Shown here: piece by piece, positions 50,038 to 62,416 of the stretch | Layout of the letters: the number at the start of each line of letters is the position of its first letter | How positions within the stretch are numbered: position 1 is the first letter of the stretch | NCBI RefSeq assembly: GCF_000003815.2 | Contig: NC_049984.1 | Span: 7,951,927-8,015,926, forward strand | Length of the DNA stretch: 64,000 nt | Source: Branchiostoma floridae | Taxonomy: Eukaryota; Chordata; Leptocardii; Amphioxiformes; Branchiostomatidae | Direction of reading: 5' to 3' | Made by a program: the position numbers and the translations under genes | Notes under the pieces: model-generated | What the model saw: only the letters and a program-made list of their open reading frames with translations | Databases searched by the model: none | What the model was told of the DNA's origin: nothing

Positions 50038-50192
50038 CCTCTGCCCACAACAAGGGGAAACCATAGTTTATGTTGACCATTTGTCTTGCCTAGTGAGTCA
50101 ATACGTGATATTCGGTGGTGAGGTCGGTCGACCAGTGTGTGTTATAGACCCGCTCCACTCGAAACTCTCGCTATAACCGTCCCGTTTTCTCC

Positions 50193-51650
50193 ATGATGCA
50201 GTGTGAGACCATGCAGCCGGCGAGGTATCCACCCACCCAGGTCGGACCCGGGTCGCTCGGCGTCGTGTCCTCGCTGTTCGGGGACCAGAGCTCGTACTAC
50301 CGCCAGCCCCTCAGCAGCTACTCGGGAGTATCCGGCGGCATGCCTGTCGGGATGTATGCCCACGAGCAGTACGGGAGCGTGGCGAGACCGTCGCCTTACG
50401 GGCCTGCCTACGCCAGCCACCATCACACCAGCAAGGACATGGTGAAGCCGCCGTACTCCTACATCGCTCTCATCGCCATGGCCATCCAGAACGCTCCCGA
50501 CAAGAAGGTAACTCTGAACGGGATTTATCAATTTATCATGGACAGATTTCCGTACTACCGAGAGAACAAGCAGGGATGGCAGAACTCCATCCGACACAAC
50601 CTGTCTCTGAACGAGTGCTTCATCAAGGTACCCAGAGACGACAAGAAGCCAGGCAAGGGTAGCTACTGGAGTCTGGACCCAGACTCCTACAACATGTTCG
50701 ACAACGGTAGCTACCTGCGCCGTCGCAGGCGGTTCAAGAAGGCCGACGCCGTCAAGGAGAGGGAAGACAAGGTGAAGAAAGACACCGATCGCCAGCAGCA
50801 GCAGCTCAAGCAGCAGCAAGAGGTGGCGGACGCCAAGGCGGCAGCTGAGGCAGCGGCAGCATCGGCAGAAGCGAAGGTGAAAGTAGAACCTGACGACGCC
50901 CGTCTGCACAACCAGACCCCGACCCGCCACGTCCCCCTTCCGCCCGACCCGCTGCAAGAGGCCGTGCCGTGCCAGCACTCCTCGGCACAGGTGCCGGGGT
51001 TCTCCGTGGACAACATCATGACACCGTCTCCGAGTGGCACGGACATCAGTACGGCCTCCCTGATGTCTCGCCCGTCCTCCCACTCCCAGCTCCTGTCTCC
51101 GCAGGCCCTGGCGTCCTACCCGCGCTCCCAACCGCAACACACTCTCGCCACGGCCAGCTCTACCCTCAACTACCACTGCTCCGTCAGCGGACAGCCCAAC
51201 CCTGACATCTACGGCCAACACATGTCCATCGCCCCGACCCCTCCTGACCATCACACCGTCCAGGATTTAACAACCACCACACAAGATTCCACCCGTCTGC
51301 AGAACACCGGACTTTTGACTGTAGCACCACAGGCAAGGCAGCAAACACAGACTCTGGCCGTGCCGTCCCGACCGAGCTCATGGTACGTGGGGCAGGGAGG
51401 AGAACTCGCGACCGGTCAGTGTCAGGGGACCACCACCGCCGTTTCGACGGGCACCACCTTCCCGAACGTCCGGGAAATGTTCGAGACCAACCGCCTGCTG
51501 CCGGGGGGACACCCAACGGGCTCGGCGGCGACACCTGCGACTGTGTCCGGCGACCAAAGCTGTCAGCTCTCCGGTGTCTTCACAACCCACTCCGCGGGCG
51601 TCTACAGACACACGGGTCCATACTCAACCTACGACCGCAGCCAGTTTTGA
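50193..51650 (+). CDS. FoxC: FoxC forkhead transcription factor, single exon
   Basis: The intact 485-residue frame codes a nuclear DNA-binding regulator of the FoxC class, which acts in paraxial mesoderm, vascular and pharyngeal development in chordates. The forkhead domain spans about residues 84-178 (from [16 protein letters not shown]). Recognition helix [13 protein letters not shown] is at 131-143, and basic wing 2 / nuclear signal RRRRRFKK is at 176-183. FoxC signatures follow: eh1-like FSVDNIM (270-276, a Groucho-type motif), YHCS (327-330), SSWY (395-398), VREMFE (426-431) and the C-terminal YDRSQF. VKVE at 229-232 fits a SUMO site. QQQQLKQQQ and Ala/Glu-rich runs lie at 201-223. There is no intron, as in vertebrate FOXC genes. 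In-frame ATGs at 50196 and 50211 are alternatives; the third, MQPARY, aligns with the start of vertebrate FOXC1 (MQARY). Confidence 0.98.
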   Translation: MMQCETMQPARYPPTQVGPGSLGVVSSLFGDQSSYYRQPLSSYSGVSGGMPVGMYAHEQYGSVARPSPYGPAYASHHHTSKDMVKPPYSYIALIAMAIQNAPDKKVTLNGIYQFIMDRFPYYRENKQGWQNSIRHNLSLNECFIKVPRDDKKPGKGSYWSLDPDSYNMFDNGSYLRRRRRFKKADAVKEREDKVKKDTDRQQQQLKQQQEVADAKAAAEAAAASAEAKVKVEPDDARLHNQTPTRHVPLPPDPLQEAVPCQHSSAQVPGFSVDNIMTPSPSGTDISTASLMSRPSSHSQLLSPQALASYPRSQPQHTLATASSTLNYHCSVSGQPNPDIYGQHMSIAPTPPDHHTVQDLTTTTQDSTRLQNTGLLTVAPQARQQTQTLAVPSRPSSWYVGQGGELATGQCQGTTTAVSTGTTFPNVREMFETNRLLPGGHPTGSAATPATVSGDQSCQLSGVFTTHSAGVYRHTGPYSTYDRSQF

Positions 51651-53200
51651 TTCGTAAGGACTGTAGATTATGTATAGTTTATGTAGTTATGAAAGAGAGA
51701 CTTGTGCCTTGTACAGATCATATAGTTTATATGCTACAGAAATCCCGGGCCAAATTGAAGCTGACCCGCTTTTTTGTAAGTGTGCAGAGAGTTTGAAATT
51801 GCCAAGTTGTCACGGCAAATCAAGGGAACAATGTGGAACGTATGGTTTCCCTCCCCTTCTGTGTTCTTGTTAGTTCCGTCAAGAACGATTCATCCTCATA
51901 CTTGTGTGTTTGTGGACATTGTTCCATTATCAAAAGTCGTCCAATCCCAGATTTGTTTGATGTGTAGTTGGAGTGGGCTTTAGGTGTGTATATTTAGCGG
52001 ATTGCTTGTTGACTGAACGTGTAGAGTGTGTATTGATTAGCCCATAGTGATTCGGGTTGTCAGTTTATACAAGATTCTGGCCACAAAATTGCAAGAAAAA
52101 CTACTGTTTCTCACAGATTATAACACTTCTAGGGCTTCTCACTGTAATGACAATCAGATGTGATTTCCTGTTTTCTTACAAATAATTGTGAGGGAGCGTC
52201 GTTCACACGGTCGTACAAAGCGGTTTATTGCGGGTCCGGGTGGGAGAGACGGTCTTTCGGCAGCACTTGTGAAGTCGTCACCGTGCGATTGGGGGACGGT
52301 TTACACAAATCTCTGCCCCCGTCGCCGATAAAAACGTCCTAACCACTTCCACACTGTACTCATCAGATGTGAAGGAGGTGTCTTGTAAAAGAGATGAAGC
52401 CAAAAGATAGGACAGGTCGTCCCAAACCGTGACCGATCCACAGACTCTCCAGTCTGGCCAGGCCTAATCTCCCACCCTAATCCGCTCACGCTTTTAAATC
52501 TCGAACCCATGAATACGTATTACGGGCAATTGGAGAGCCAGATCAAATCTTGTTACTACTCCATCGTCGATGACAAGTTGAGAACAAGTTGTGAAATAGT
52601 TCACAGTAAACCGTCACTAGGGAAAATTGTCAGCCCATGTCATTGTAGGGATTCCCACGGAAAAAAGACAGACTTATGATGTATGTATGATGTAGTGTTG
52701 TAAGATTCTCAAAAAGGCGTTTTGCGAAAATGCTTTCAACGTACCAAAGACTTGTGCTCTAGTCGGTGAGGCGCAGACCTTGCAAGTTATAAAACTCTCG
52801 TCGCTTCTACTTTAATTTATTGAGATTTTATTATTGTTGAGAGAGGAAAGTTAAAAGTATGTGATGATGTAGATTTCGAGAGAGAAAATGATTATAGTTC
52901 TGTAGCGTTACGTTCGAGTTAGGAAGAACGCAGTTCATGGCTTTTATGTTGCATTCTTTTTTACCTGGAGAAAGGAGAAGAAAAGATTCATAGTTCTTCC
53001 ATTTCACTTTGTTACGTTTTTTTTTCACCCATGTTTGTTTTTGCATAACGACAGTTGGACCCATTGTTTAGGGAGCTGTAGCGAGTAATGTCTATTTGCT
53101 AATTGGACCAATGCTAGATCCGTAAAATGTTACTTGACTATTCAGCTTCAACATGCCGACTCATGTCCTTTGCAAATAAAATCGTCTGTATCCTCTTTCA
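51651..53200 (+). other. FoxC: Presumed FoxC 3' UTR
   Basis: An AT-rich, gene-free stretch follows the stop codon. The first clear AATAAA signal is at 53175-53180, followed by GT-rich text, giving a 3' UTR of about 1.5 kb. Earlier variant signals cannot be excluded. Confidence 0.55.
53175..53180 (+). terminator. Candidate FoxC polyadenylation signal
   Basis: AATAAA within TTTGCAAATAAAATCGTCTG, followed about 35 bases later by a GTGTCGTGCCGTT stretch that could serve as the downstream element. Confidence 0.5.
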
Positions 53201-56200
53201 AGAATCGTACAACACCGTGTCGTGCCGTTCTCTTTGCCTTGTCTACCGTCTCTCTGTGTTTCCCTGCGGTAGTGGAATGTGGCCCAGTGTTAGGTGTAGG
53301 GACATAAAAGCTGCCACCCATTCACCCAGCATACCGCCTCGCATTCCCGCCTTCCCCACCGACTCCGGGACCGACGCAAATCGCCCTGAAAATAGTGCCC
53401 CCGCCATGCATGCATGAGCCCATATAGCTTTCCGCCGCACAACCGTGTCGCAACAACGGCAACAGGCCTGTGACTCAAAGCAGCCAGTCTCAGAAAGCAG
53501 CCCTAATTCTTATTAGTATACAACCAGAAACTGCAGCAGTTTTAAATCCGTGTAATTTCTCAACTGCGAAACAAACGCTAGCAAAGATTATAATATAAGC
53601 GTCACGCGTGGCTGTGAAGATGTCTTAACGTGTCCGTTTAATACTGAAGACATCTAAAGGTGAAAGAGCACTAAAACCATCAATGTTCTTCACATCGCTC
53701 TAGTCCCAGACAAGACTTCACTAACTGTTGACGGCTAAATTAGGTCCTTACCCTGCTCAATTAATTACCGGAGAGCAGACCAACGTATTGCTCATTTGTT
53801 GAACCAATTACCGCTACTGGGGTGGGTGTGGGGGGCCATTACTGAGGTAACGACAAGGAAAGGTACAAAATCTAGCGCAGGACTTGAGGAAATGTCTAAG
53901 GTATACTGTTAATATTCAATAATACGTGAGTCTAAGGGCCACAGATAGCGGGAACTAAGTAGCTGACGGTTTGTTGTTAGTATTCAGATACATTTGCTTT
54001 AGCTAACTGTCTAGTAAATTTTATTAAATATCTTAGCAACCTTCATACCTTGCTTGAAACCATAAAAGAAAACGCGTTATTATAGGTCTATCACGAATTT
54101 ATATGGCTGCTATGTACTAAAAGACTTTGTACCAACGTCAGATAATAACTTTGACCACAGTTTCTGTTCTGATGGTAGCTTTACCGACAGATTGTATTCG
54201 TAGTTGGTTGTCCAGCCAAATCTTGGCGTAGGAAAGAAAGGAGAGATTCCGAGGTTCCAAAAGATTAGGGTCTGGCGTTGATATAACTCAGGAAGATATT
54301 TTGTGATAAGGATTACAGTGAAAACGAGTGATATGATTTATGTGTTATATGGTTAAGTTGGTAGGATACGTGGCTGCATGTTTCCGAACGTATGTGTGTG
54401 TGTATGTGGTCACATTGTGATACGTGTTAGGTATGATTCAGCAATCCAAACAGGATAGTTGGTTGGCGCCGTCCTAACCATTAGGCAAATTAATCAGCTT
54501 ATTTTTAGGGGTTAATCAACCTATTTTAGGGTCGCACGAGTCATTTCTAAGAAGTAGTTATATTTAATATTGTTTGTCTATCTTTTGTACAAGTTCTGAA
54601 GTACCATATTATGACGTGAAGTAGTATTGCCCATGTTTTACCGTGAAGTTTCAAGCTAGGGCCGTTCACGATGTGTCTCCCCATGCTGACATATCCATGA
54701 CCCGACCCAACATGATGCTATATTGCCTTGTCATGTCATGTCATCGGTAGTCACTTAAAAAGTTACCACAAGCGCCCGGTTTTGACAGGAAAGATTTGCA
54801 TATCTCGCAGGATTGTAAACACACCCGCCGAATTTCATATGGGTATATATTCACTGTGTGCAGCCCGGATTACGATGTGCCGAACACCCACAGAACCGGG
54901 CTTAAAATATCACGTTGCATATTCATACCCACTAGAGATCTAATTCACATGTTATCCATGTTTTACTTCGCTTCTAATCCACGCTTTCTCATGACTACGT
55001 CAGGCGGGGATTAGGGAGTTCAATTGGGAGCAGAATTCTGGATTGATCCGCTGCTGAATTAAGAGTGGGTCCCGTTTGTTTCCATTCTTCACTAGCGACA
55101 GGCAAAAATAGCATCTCGCTGCTTTTAATATCCCGGATGTTGTGGGCCCAGAGGAGGAAAAAGTGCAAAGTGTGGCTATTTTCCCTCAATTATCGCTCAG
55201 TGATAAATATTTATAAAAATTCGTAGGGCTTGGGGTCAGGAAAAATATGTTAACGTTGTTGTTGTGTATGCCGTACAAGCTAAATAGATTCCTTCCTACC
55301 CTGCACATTGTGTTTTGTAAAAACGTGATAGATCTATGTGTTGCCATTCCGTTTCCATTATAGTTTATTTCCAATCTTGTTGCTCGGCCATATTGTCATT
55401 CTTAATATCCAGAATCTCCAAATACATCATCTTAGTTGTTTGTGAGGGGGATATGTTTATCTTGCTACTGTATATGTACATGCTTGGGAAATGCAACTTT
55501 GCATTGATAAAGTACATCGTATTAACACTAACATGCATTCATTACATAACTCATACGAACTGTTATGGTGTAATATTTTTCACCAGTGTACCTATACCTT
55601 AGTCAGATTCATAAAGGGCAGTAATGATATGATTTTATGCACATAGAGACTAGCTTTCTCCTGCGAGGTTTAAAAACATCTGACTTGGATCAACCGTTGA
55701 AAAACGTGCTAATCTCCCTCATTTACATACCAGACTATCGCTCCAAATCTAGAACGACTTATGAATACATAAATCCTTCTAGATTGGAGATATACCTTCT
55801 CCTTATATCATGCAAGCTCATGGAGCAATGTGGAGGAAGATTTGTAAGTTTTACAAAGAAAGATATCAAACTTCCCTCAAGCTGACAAGGGAAAACGGAC
55901 CTACCTGTTAGATATAACTTAAAGAAAATAAACTGCCGACGTTGCACCACGTTTGCGTGCCAAAACTTAAAACCACACTTAAAATTAATAGCTCCGAGTT
56001 ACTTCTAGCTTCGATTCCGTTACGTTGAGTCAAATAACAAGCAAATATTTAGAATGTAACACTAGCTTTGCTCATAATAATAGGCGAGGTGGCAGCGGCC
56101 CTTAGCAACATAAAGCAGAAGTACATTAGAGGCGAAGATCGTGTTCATGATTTGACGGGAAAATATCTTTTACAAGTTTGTGGTTTCAAGTTCATTTGAA

Positions 56201-58600
56201 GTTGATACGCCGTGAACGGCGGCGATTGTTGGCGAGAGAAAGAAGGAAACATGTCATTCATTTCCACAGAGGATCCTGTAGTGGATCTCACTACATCAAA
56301 GTTTTCATTGAAGTTAGCGGTGTGTTAAAAGATAAGATTATCAATCATATTGTTGTGATGACAAAAACAGCGGGGTTGAGATGTAAGCACATACCTTGCA
56401 GTTAATGTTCCTATGTATTCAGTTCCGTACACTTTTTCGCAGTTTTAAAACGTTTTTTTTTTAAACTGCCGTATGTGAACAATCTATGTCCACATGTACA
56501 GTTAGATATGTTGTATGTCTTTGTTTGGTTCGTATTTTACCGTTTCTGTCCTAGTAAATCGTGATTTGGTCCTTCCTTGTGCACGTGGTAAGATTTAAAG
56601 CGCATGTAACGATTGTGGTGTATGAAAATATACACGGAGAATCTGCTTATGCTAGCGGTGACACGGACTTGAACCACAATATATTACTGGGAAGGCAGTG
56701 CTTCAATTGTGTACTGCATAAAATGTTGTATAATGTCTGAAGATCCATTTGAACAGTACAGGAGAAAATTATCTCCGTTTTTTTTAGTTGGGCATTTTTG
56801 TTAGGATGGTTTCCTTTGGTTTGTAATGTACTTGGAATGCTGCAAAACCACCATATTACAAAATGTGGTCTTGCTTTATTTGAAGAATCCGTATCTCCCA
56901 CCTAACTTCCATTCATTTTTAGCCATGTATGTAGCGTTGCTTTCTTAGTTTCTGTTTATCGCATTGTCATCTTTCCTTTCCCTGCGTCAGAACCCCTAGA
57001 CAGGAAACTCTCAGTTTCTCTCTAGCTGCTTTTGTAAATACCCGTTTTGATTGGGTAATTACATGTTTCGGGAAGTCACCTGGCACGGTATGTTGTGTAC
57101 CTCCGCTTCCGAGCCCAGATGACATTTCCTCATCTATTGTTAGCGCCAGGGACAGGTAGTTGTTAGTTCTGCGTTATATTCAGAACGTTTAGGAAGAGCT
57201 AAATGCGTCAGCACTTGCCCACGTGCACCGCACCCCCTGTTTACTGTAACTGGTAGAAAAGATACCTGTACACACGGCCTTGTGGTACCAGCAGGTACAC
57301 CTGGACATTGTTGCTACCTGTCCCTTTTTTACCTGCTCCTACGCAGGTGTTCACAAAGACTTGGCTCACGATTAGACATCCTTCTGGTATGTTTGTACGT
57401 CTCTAAAGTGTGGAGGAATCCCGGCGAATGCCATCCTCCTTGTGAGAAAGTTAGAGTATGGTGTTTACTCCAATGTTCGGAAGTGCCACCTGTACACATC
57501 GCAATCAGGGTGCACTTCCGCGGCCGGGCTCGGGTTTCCCGCCCCTTTGTTCCCGCCAGGCAGACTGAGGCCGGGCGGTGTTGGCTGGAAACATGGACGG
57601 CCATTCAGGGTTGTGTTGTGGGGCGGGGAGGGTGATGATTCACTGTCTTCGGCGTTATCGCCGCCATCGTTATTTGTGGTGGCTCGAGCTCTGAAGTGGA
57701 GAGATAAGAATAGAGAATGGAGGAAATCCGCTTCTGTTACGGTCTTCTTTTCACCTGGGAAAAATTCGCCACGCTTGTCAACTGCACAGAAGTGTCGAGA
57801 TGGTCTGTGCTTCTTTACACGTTATGTATATATGCCATAACAGTTATATATCTTTACGACTATCTTTAACAGTTTGGTGATTGGAAATCTCAAGAAATTT
57901 CCTAATCTCAAATAATCTAAATGCTGATTTTAAGATTTAAGGTCACTGACTTGTCCACTGAATCAAGGACGTTATGCAGAACCTGTCAGAATCGTTTGCA
58001 GTGCACGTGGTCACCAAAAATATACTTTATATGTTTTGGAAATATTTTCGGTGTTGTGTACTATTACTGTTGCTGCCGATTTTAGCTCAAGATTTCTATC
58101 TGACAGAGAGAAATACAGCCATTCGACGCGGATATGATAGGGGCTATGGCACGGTCGGTCAGTACAGCAAAGCAGTGTAATGACCGGGGGACAGATAGAG
58201 AGATAGCGGCACGCCTTGGAGCAAAGCAAGCGGCCGCTAGATCACAAATGTAGTATACTTGGCTATAAACTACAAACGTATAGGCTATAGTACAACAGGG
58301 GACGACAGTTAATATTTCAAACAGCTTTTGGTTACAGTGTATACTCAAGGAATAAAAGTTGGTACTGCGGTTTCAACAGGAGCCCCCTCCCACCCAAAAA
58401 CCTAGAGCATTATCTCCCACCCTTCACATAACACTAAAGCTAAACAATACCACTACCCCTGAACCTTAAACACCAGTCGTAATCCGTCCTTATGTACGCA
58501 GTGCACAATGCACCGTGCCATTTGCCAGCTTTATACCCCCGCTGTTGAAAGGGCCGCTACAGATAGCAGGTGTCAGGACCAACCGGTTCTGAGCCCCAAC
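53201..58600. other. Gene-free stretch downstream of FoxC
   Basis: No exon or RNA gene was recognised. Most is AT-rich. A GC-richer patch at 57.4-57.7 kb has no coding homology. No second forkhead gene is present. Confidence 0.5.
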
Positions 58601-58630
58601 CCGGATCCAGCCTGTGGTAACATGGGCACG

Positions 58631-59095
58631 GTTGACGGGCCATGTCAAATATCGGCAGGACACGCTAGACTGTACAGATAGGGGAGATAGTACCAGGGGG
58701 GAGGGGGTGGTCTTGGGGGTCTCTAAAATACCAACAGTGCGGTTACATTCGTCGTAGGTTGTCGTACGATTTTTATGTCGTACGATTTTCATGTTGACGG
58801 GCCATGTCAAATATCGGCAGGACACGCTCAACTGTACAGATAGGGGAGATAGTAACTGGGGGAAAGGGGTAATCTAGGGGGTCTCTAAAATACCAACGGT
58901 GCGGTTACATTCGTCGGAGGTTGTCGTACGATTTTTATGTCGTAGGATTTTTAAAAAGGCTGTGACAGAACCAACCGCAGACTAGGATCTAAGACTGTCA
59001 TTTCCGTAACATGACAGCTGAAGTTCGTACGACTCATGCACGACTACCCCAGGAATGTCCTCAGTTTGTGATCGTACGACAAATGGGATTAGGCT
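58631..59095. repeat. CGTACGAC-family repeat with a 162-bp tandem duplication
   Basis: GTTGACGGGCCATGTCAAAT begins units at 58631 and 58793. Each continues through ATCGGCAGGACACGCT, a G-rich run, TCTCTAAAATACCAAC and a TTGTCGTACGATTTTTATGT block. A final part (to 59095) ends GTACGACAAATGGGATTAGG. Fragments of the same family are at 22741, 25200 and 48100. The class is unknown. Confidence 0.7.
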
Positions 59096-61960
59096 CTAGA
59101 AAGCTGCATTGTTGTATTGTTGGAAATTTTTGGCGCAATTTATTTTTACGTTTAACCGATTTTGCAATCAACCGTCTTGCATTCTGTCTGGCTATGCTGT
59201 CTTCAGAAATGTTATCCTTTTTTAGAAAAAAAGAAGACATTTTTCGATTTTCAAACCAATTGATATTCACGATTATGTCAACACCACAGATCTAAGTAGT
59301 GCTTGAATCAAAGCGAAACTATCATGCCCGGGAAAGCAAGTGCCCAAATTCACACCGTTGTTGTATTTACACATGACGCACAAAAAAACGTTTAGTCCTT
59401 GACATTTTAATAGTAGTGATGCACAAATGACCTACAGGTGCTCATTTGAATCACATTATTCGTTGTGACCATTATCGAGAATCCCTCTCGACATGGGATT
59501 CTCGACATGTTCAATATCAACTACATTTTATTGACTCTTAACGTTATATATATATTCCGTCTAAATGCAACAGTGCCCATTTCTCCGGATTGGGTCCTAG
59601 CCGTACATGTGTTGGGCTCCTGTGGTATTTGACACATTCACATCTTTCTATCCTCGTCTATCCTTCTACTATGGAGTTATCCATTAAGTCAGCTCGTGTT
59701 CTAAAGATGATAGATCATTTTATATCCTGTGCATTATCAAGTAGCTTAGTGCATAGTCTTTAATCACTAGTATATAAACTTCTTTATTATTGTAATAAGC
59801 TAATGCGTTATTAACGTTACGTTGATATTAGTCTTGACGTTTTGCAAACGTAATAGGACGAAGTATGTTTTACCCGTTACAATCGGTGTGCAATGAAGAT
59901 TGATGGATTGATGGATCATACTTGGAATCTTCATGACGTCATAAGATTTAGCCCTTGACCCCTTAGCCCATCAATCAGGTGTATCTACGAGACAGGTCAA
60001 TCACTTGCTATACTGTTTATATCATTAGTGATTTAGTTGGAAGATCTTAACAGATATTTTTCCTTGTGCGGAGTCTATTCTTACATCCAAATGTTTTTGG
60101 CGTATCTTTCTGTCTATATGTGTGTGTGTGCTTGTGTTTCCGGATATTTGTGGTCATCATAATCTGGGTGGATTGCAATTGTGATATTCGGTATGTTGCA
60201 AAGATGAAGGTCAAAGTCGAATTTAGTCCCTCTGGTGTGCGAACTTGGTACTGCAGCAGGATTCCCAGTGTTTGTATCTTATATCCTGGACATGCTATGG
60301 TCACGATTGTCTGGAGGTGCATAGCTTGTTGGTGCGTGAGTTTGTTTGGGTTCGTGTCCGCTGATATTGGAATGACAGCTAGTGAGTGGGAAGACGGCCG
60401 CAAAGGTCAGTCTTGTCAGAGTGACAAGAAGTGCAGGTCAGAGTTGGTAAAACTAGTAGATACTGGAGTATCTTATAATATTATTAATACTTGTCCGTAT
60501 AGATAGTGTGTCATAGTTTACTTCATAATATACTTAGATATCAAGGAAAGAAAGCCATGTTTACGTCGAACGTGATTCGGATACACCAATAAAATCAATC
60601 AAATTGTCAATTGTTCAATCTATCAAATCTGTCAAGCTAACCATATAACATTATAATCCTACAAAATGTACGAGTGCGAAACAGCATATGCCAAGCCCTG
60701 AGTACGTTGAACTACAAATGCAAGGTATAAGATGGATTTCGTCCCAGAAATCGATAAACCATATCACTATGATCAAAGACGGAGCTTATCTCAAAGCCAT
60801 ACCAAACCATACATAGAAGAATCCGGATACAACCATACAAAATTAACGTCAAATATGTCATAAATGTGTAAATATCAAAGTTCAAATGGACAACAGGATG
60901 GCAGCATGAAAGTCAATATTATAAAAGACCAGGGAATAAAAATGTTATTCACCGGGATTGTTTACAGGCAATACTATCTGTTGTTGACTAACAACAACTT
61001 ATAAACGTAACAGGCACAGCTGATTGCGGGGGTTTTACATTGCAAATGTTGCATTCCGATATCTAACGTTTAAATGTACACCGAAAAAAAAACAGAACGT
61101 GACTTTTTCTCCTGTAGGGTCTATATGAACACAAAGGTTTTCTCGGGAAAAGGACAGTTAAGTAGGTAAATATTCTTATGTGTAGCGGGCAGACATCTCA
61201 CAAATTGGCGGGAATGTTCGTCAACATGTCAACCTGGCGTTGGCCTGGAACCAGTCCATTTTTTTGGGCCTCGCACCGAAGTTCGTGTACTCAGTGTAGC
61301 ATAATGATAGCAGACAAAGTAGTATGGAAAGGAATGATTTATTCAATAAATTATTGAAGTGCTAAATGTACGAATTTTGTGCTGTGCTTGCTAGCAATGG
61401 GTAGGTAGCGCCCAATGGCTCGCTCAGCTTTTCCGAATATTCAAAAGCGGTGATTCTTATAAATAATTCTTGTAATTAAATCAAAATTGTGTTGCCCTAG
61501 GAACTAGTTGAACATGTGAACAGCACTTATTACTAGATGAATGTATTCCTTTGCTTGATACTTGCATTTATCAATTACCGATAGAAAAAGACAGTCCAAT
61601 TTTCTTATGTCTCCAGTTCCCCTATCTTTAATTGAAGGTAATTCCGAAACACCGGAAAAAGATAGAAAGGTGTTTCCTGTGCATCGTAGATCGTTCCAGT
61701 TTTGGGTTCATAGCGGAAGTTATAGCGCTCTAACAGCTGATGGCACGGGTAGATAGTCGGCTCCACGACTGTGTGGATGTTATAGGCGAGATTGGACAAC
61801 TATCGGGAGTCCTTTAGTTCTTTTATCCTGGATTGGAATATCGCTGTGTCGGCAAATACCGCGCGTCAACCCGATGAGGTGCCTTCGTTCATGCGCACCC
61901 AAACTTTGGGTTTGTTGACAATATCACGCTGACTACTTTTTTGGGGAATGGTAAACCAAG
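59096..61960. other. Gene-free stretch
   Basis: AT-rich. It includes the hairpin at 59476-59504 and an open frame at 60066-60506 with no homology on either strand. A GGCGGGAA core lies at 61207-61214. Nothing else was recognised. Confidence 0.5.
59476..59504. repeat. Perfect 10-bp hairpin
   Basis: CGAGAATCCC and GGGATTCTCG enclose a 9-base loop (TCTCGACAT). No T-tract or gene end is nearby. Confidence 0.7.
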
Positions 61961-61974
61961 ATCTAAGTCATTAG

Positions 61975-62345
61975 CATTTTATAGTTAGCCTTTTTTACTA
62001 CATGTATCTAATGGTGATGTACTGTGGTTGCTATACATGTAGTTTAGGCCTCAATAGTATGCTGCTAGTACCTAATTGTGCTGTACTGGGACTGTTGTAA
62101 CTTGCCCTCTATGGATCTACTAGCGCTTTATCTAATAGTGCTGTACTGTGGCTACTAAAGACTTTAATACCTACTACTGTAATTCGGTGCTATAGGCCTT
62201 TTTACTATCTAATAATAGTGCTGCACTGTGACTGCTATGTAGTTTTACTAACTATTGGTGCTGTATTTTGGCCACTATAGTTTGTCCATCTTTACTACAT
62301 GATAATGCTCTACAGTGGTTGCTATAGTTTATGCCTGACTACTCC
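61975..62345. repeat. Degenerate minisatellite, about six units of 40-80 bp
   Basis: A core like GTGCTGTACTGTGGCTGCTA recurs near 62018, 62083, 62143, 62224, 62263 and 62311. Between cores are TACTA and TCTAATAGTG-like spacers. Units differ in length and are well diverged. Confidence 0.65.
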
Positions 62346-62396
62346 TTCTCTACTACTACTAGCCTGTGGAACGTAACACTTGGCGATTATTCCGGC

Positions 62397-62416
62397 TTGA
62401 CTCCGGAGTCTATAAT
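62397..62416. repeat. Second copy of the 20-bp palindrome-containing sequence
   Basis: Identical to 39103-39122 (TTGACTCCGGAGTCTATAAT). It lies just after the minisatellite, and its flanks do not match those of the first copy. Confidence 0.85.

Noticed and set aside
50142-51254. A 370-codon open frame antisense to FoxC
   Set aside because: It overlaps the FoxC coding sequence on the other strand and is a by-product of its GC-rich codon use. It has no domain or homology.
60066-60506. Overlapping open frames on both strands (146 and 118 codons)
   Set aside because: Neither resembles a known protein or reverse transcriptase; the plus frame begins in a GT-rich low-complexity stretch.
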